NCBI RefSeq assembly: GCF_009830285.1
Contig: NZ_WUQX01000001.1
Location: forward strand, 2,666,501 to 2,730,500
DNA length: 64,000 bases
From: Sporofaciens musculi
GTDB taxonomy: Bacteria > Bacillota > Clostridia > Lachnospirales > Lachnospiraceae
Reading direction: 5' to 3'
Below are positions 63,161-64,000 of this stretch, one piece after another. Under the pieces are notes generated by a model. That model made no database searches. It had not been told where the DNA came from and saw nothing but the letters and a program-made list of their open reading frames with translations. Each line of letters starts with the position of its first letter. The first letter of the stretch is position 1. A program made the translations under genes and the position numbers.

Positions 63161-64000
63161 CTCCTGTCCTTGTTCTCCTTTTCATATTGGAGGGCCGACG
63201 GATCCTTGATCTCCTCCACCCGCATCCACTCCTTGGTGCTATCGTCACGCTTAACCTCGGACTGATGCTGATATAAAAATCTTACCAGTTCATATAAGCT
63301 CACCCATATCTCGTTGTTCCCATCCCTCTGGGATTCGTCAAAAATCAACTGGAGTCCGAAATGCAGATGGTATTCGTCGATATTGTTTACATTTTCCTCC
63401 TTGCTGTAACCCGTCCGTCCAATATATCCGATCACATCGCCCGCCTGCACCACATCCCCTTTCTCAAGTCCCTCTGCATAGGGCCTATCCTGTCTAAGAT
63501 GTGCATAGTAATAATAGCGCTGCCCGTCAAAGCTGTTAATTCCTACCCTCCATCCCCCGTACTGGTTCCAGCCAAGCTCTGCCACATAGCCGGATTCCAC
63601 GGCAATAACCGGCGTTCCCACCTGCCCCATCATATCATGACCTAAGTGGTTCCTCCGATAGCCGTAAGTCCTGGACACTCCGAAGTCATCATAGTCTCTG
63701 TAGGGAAATCCTTTTGCAATAGGATGAAATGCTTTCAGACCGTATACTTTCCTGCCGGCCGCTTCATAGGCCCCGACCATGCCATTAAGTACTGCCCCGT
63801 ACGCTTCTCGGTAATAGGGATAATACTCCATTCCCGCTGTCAACTCCTTTAGCGTCTTCTCCCCTTTCATAAGAACTTCTGCCACGTCGTCTAAGTCTTC
63901 CTCCTTGTATCTGGAAAAATCACCTCCGTATTTTGCCCCAAGGATTGCCAGAAGCTCTACCCAGTTTAGATGCTGGTCTTTTCCATAGGTATCGAGGTCA
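63142..64000 (-). CDS. M23-family metallopeptidase, 5' end outside the window
   Basis: An M23 endopeptidase domain shows GHDMMGQVGTPVIAVESGYVAELGW with the first zinc His and Asp, and EYHLHFGLQLIFDE with HxH. The frame stays open to 64000 (KDQHLNWVELLAILGAKYGGDFSRYKEEDLDDV...), so the true start lies beyond the window. Codon 63885 is an internal GTG, not the start. The visible part includes an N-terminal helical domain typical of sporulation or wall-lytic M23 proteins in Clostridia. Confidence 0.9.
   Translation of the reverse strand, partial: DLDTYGKDQHLNWVELLAILGAKYGGDFSRYKEEDLDDVAEVLMKGEKTLKELTAGMEYYPYYREAYGAVLNGMVGAYEAAGRKVYGLKAFHPIAKGFPYRDYDDFGVSRTYGYRRNHLGHDMMGQVGTPVIAVESGYVAELGWNQYGGWRVGINSFDGQRYYYYAHLRQDRPYAEGLEKGDVVQAGDVIGYIGRTGYSKEENVNNIDEYHLHFGLQLIFDESQRDGNNEIWVSLYELVRFLYQHQSEVKRDDSTKEWMRVEEIKDPSALQYEKENKDRRKNNQG

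Overview
The window reads as the chromosome of a spore-forming Firmicute, most likely a gut Lachnospiraceae (Clostridia). Supporting signs are an alpha/beta small acid-soluble spore protein, an NfnAB-type electron-bifurcating transhydrogenase, a DUF975/CmpB-type membrane protein, a class B sortase, many AGGAGG ribosome binding sites, and a type II-A CRISPR repeat of the GTTTGAGAGTAGTG type. Genus is not resolvable from sequence alone. Most genes lie on the minus strand.

Positions 1-13660 are accessory DNA. A frameshifted IS3-family element (53-1290) abuts the old end of a 30-repeat CRISPR array (1323-5063). The array is split by an IS110-family element (about 1890-3702). Upstream, in the array's own transcription direction (minus), lie an 80-bp leader, csn2, cas2, cas1 and cas9, with a divergent tracrRNA gene at about 11238-11350. 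Beyond them are a WYL-domain regulator, a compact HipA-like kinase and a small unrecognised partner. The CRISPR system looks complete: cas genes overlap by a few bases, catalytic residues are present, and the tracrRNA has an anti-repeat, hairpins and a terminator.

The most striking signal is the IS110 element inside a CRISPR spacer. Assuming a CT core at both ends restores a 30-base spacer exactly. Joining the right end to the left end would build a TTGACA-17-TATAAT promoter. The 424-base non-coding left end carries two short segments flanking a small hairpin that match the left and right halves of the insertion site. That is what a bridge RNA target-binding loop should look like. The transposase has lost its C-terminal block by a frameshift, so this copy may be frozen.

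Positions 13660-24400 hold a nitroreductase, a membrane-anchored lipase, signal peptidase I, dCMP deaminase, a decayed luxE/luxC-like acyl reductase locus, several GNAT acetyltransferases, a TatD nuclease, rlmH, a ZIP metal transporter and the NfnAB pair. Positions 24400-33600 carry an ECF sigma/anti-sigma pair behind an unclassified structured RNA region, a SASP, recG, a SatD/DUF3307 pair, fakA, an Asp23 protein and rpmB.

Positions 33700-43700 carry a two-component/ABC/secreted HExxH-protein operon with a candidate operator, a chemotaxis receptor, a membrane phosphoesterase and a DUF975 fusion. Positions 43900-59900 are mainly housekeeping: MATE transporter, gpsA-plsY-der-DUF512, a long PRPP synthetase, a polysaccharide deacetylase, and leuB-ilvD-ilvB-serC-serA. 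The end holds a sortase B/LCP/SPKTG-protein cluster, a divergent XRE regulator with a perfect palindrome, a small gene behind a hairpin, and an M23 peptidase cut by the window edge.
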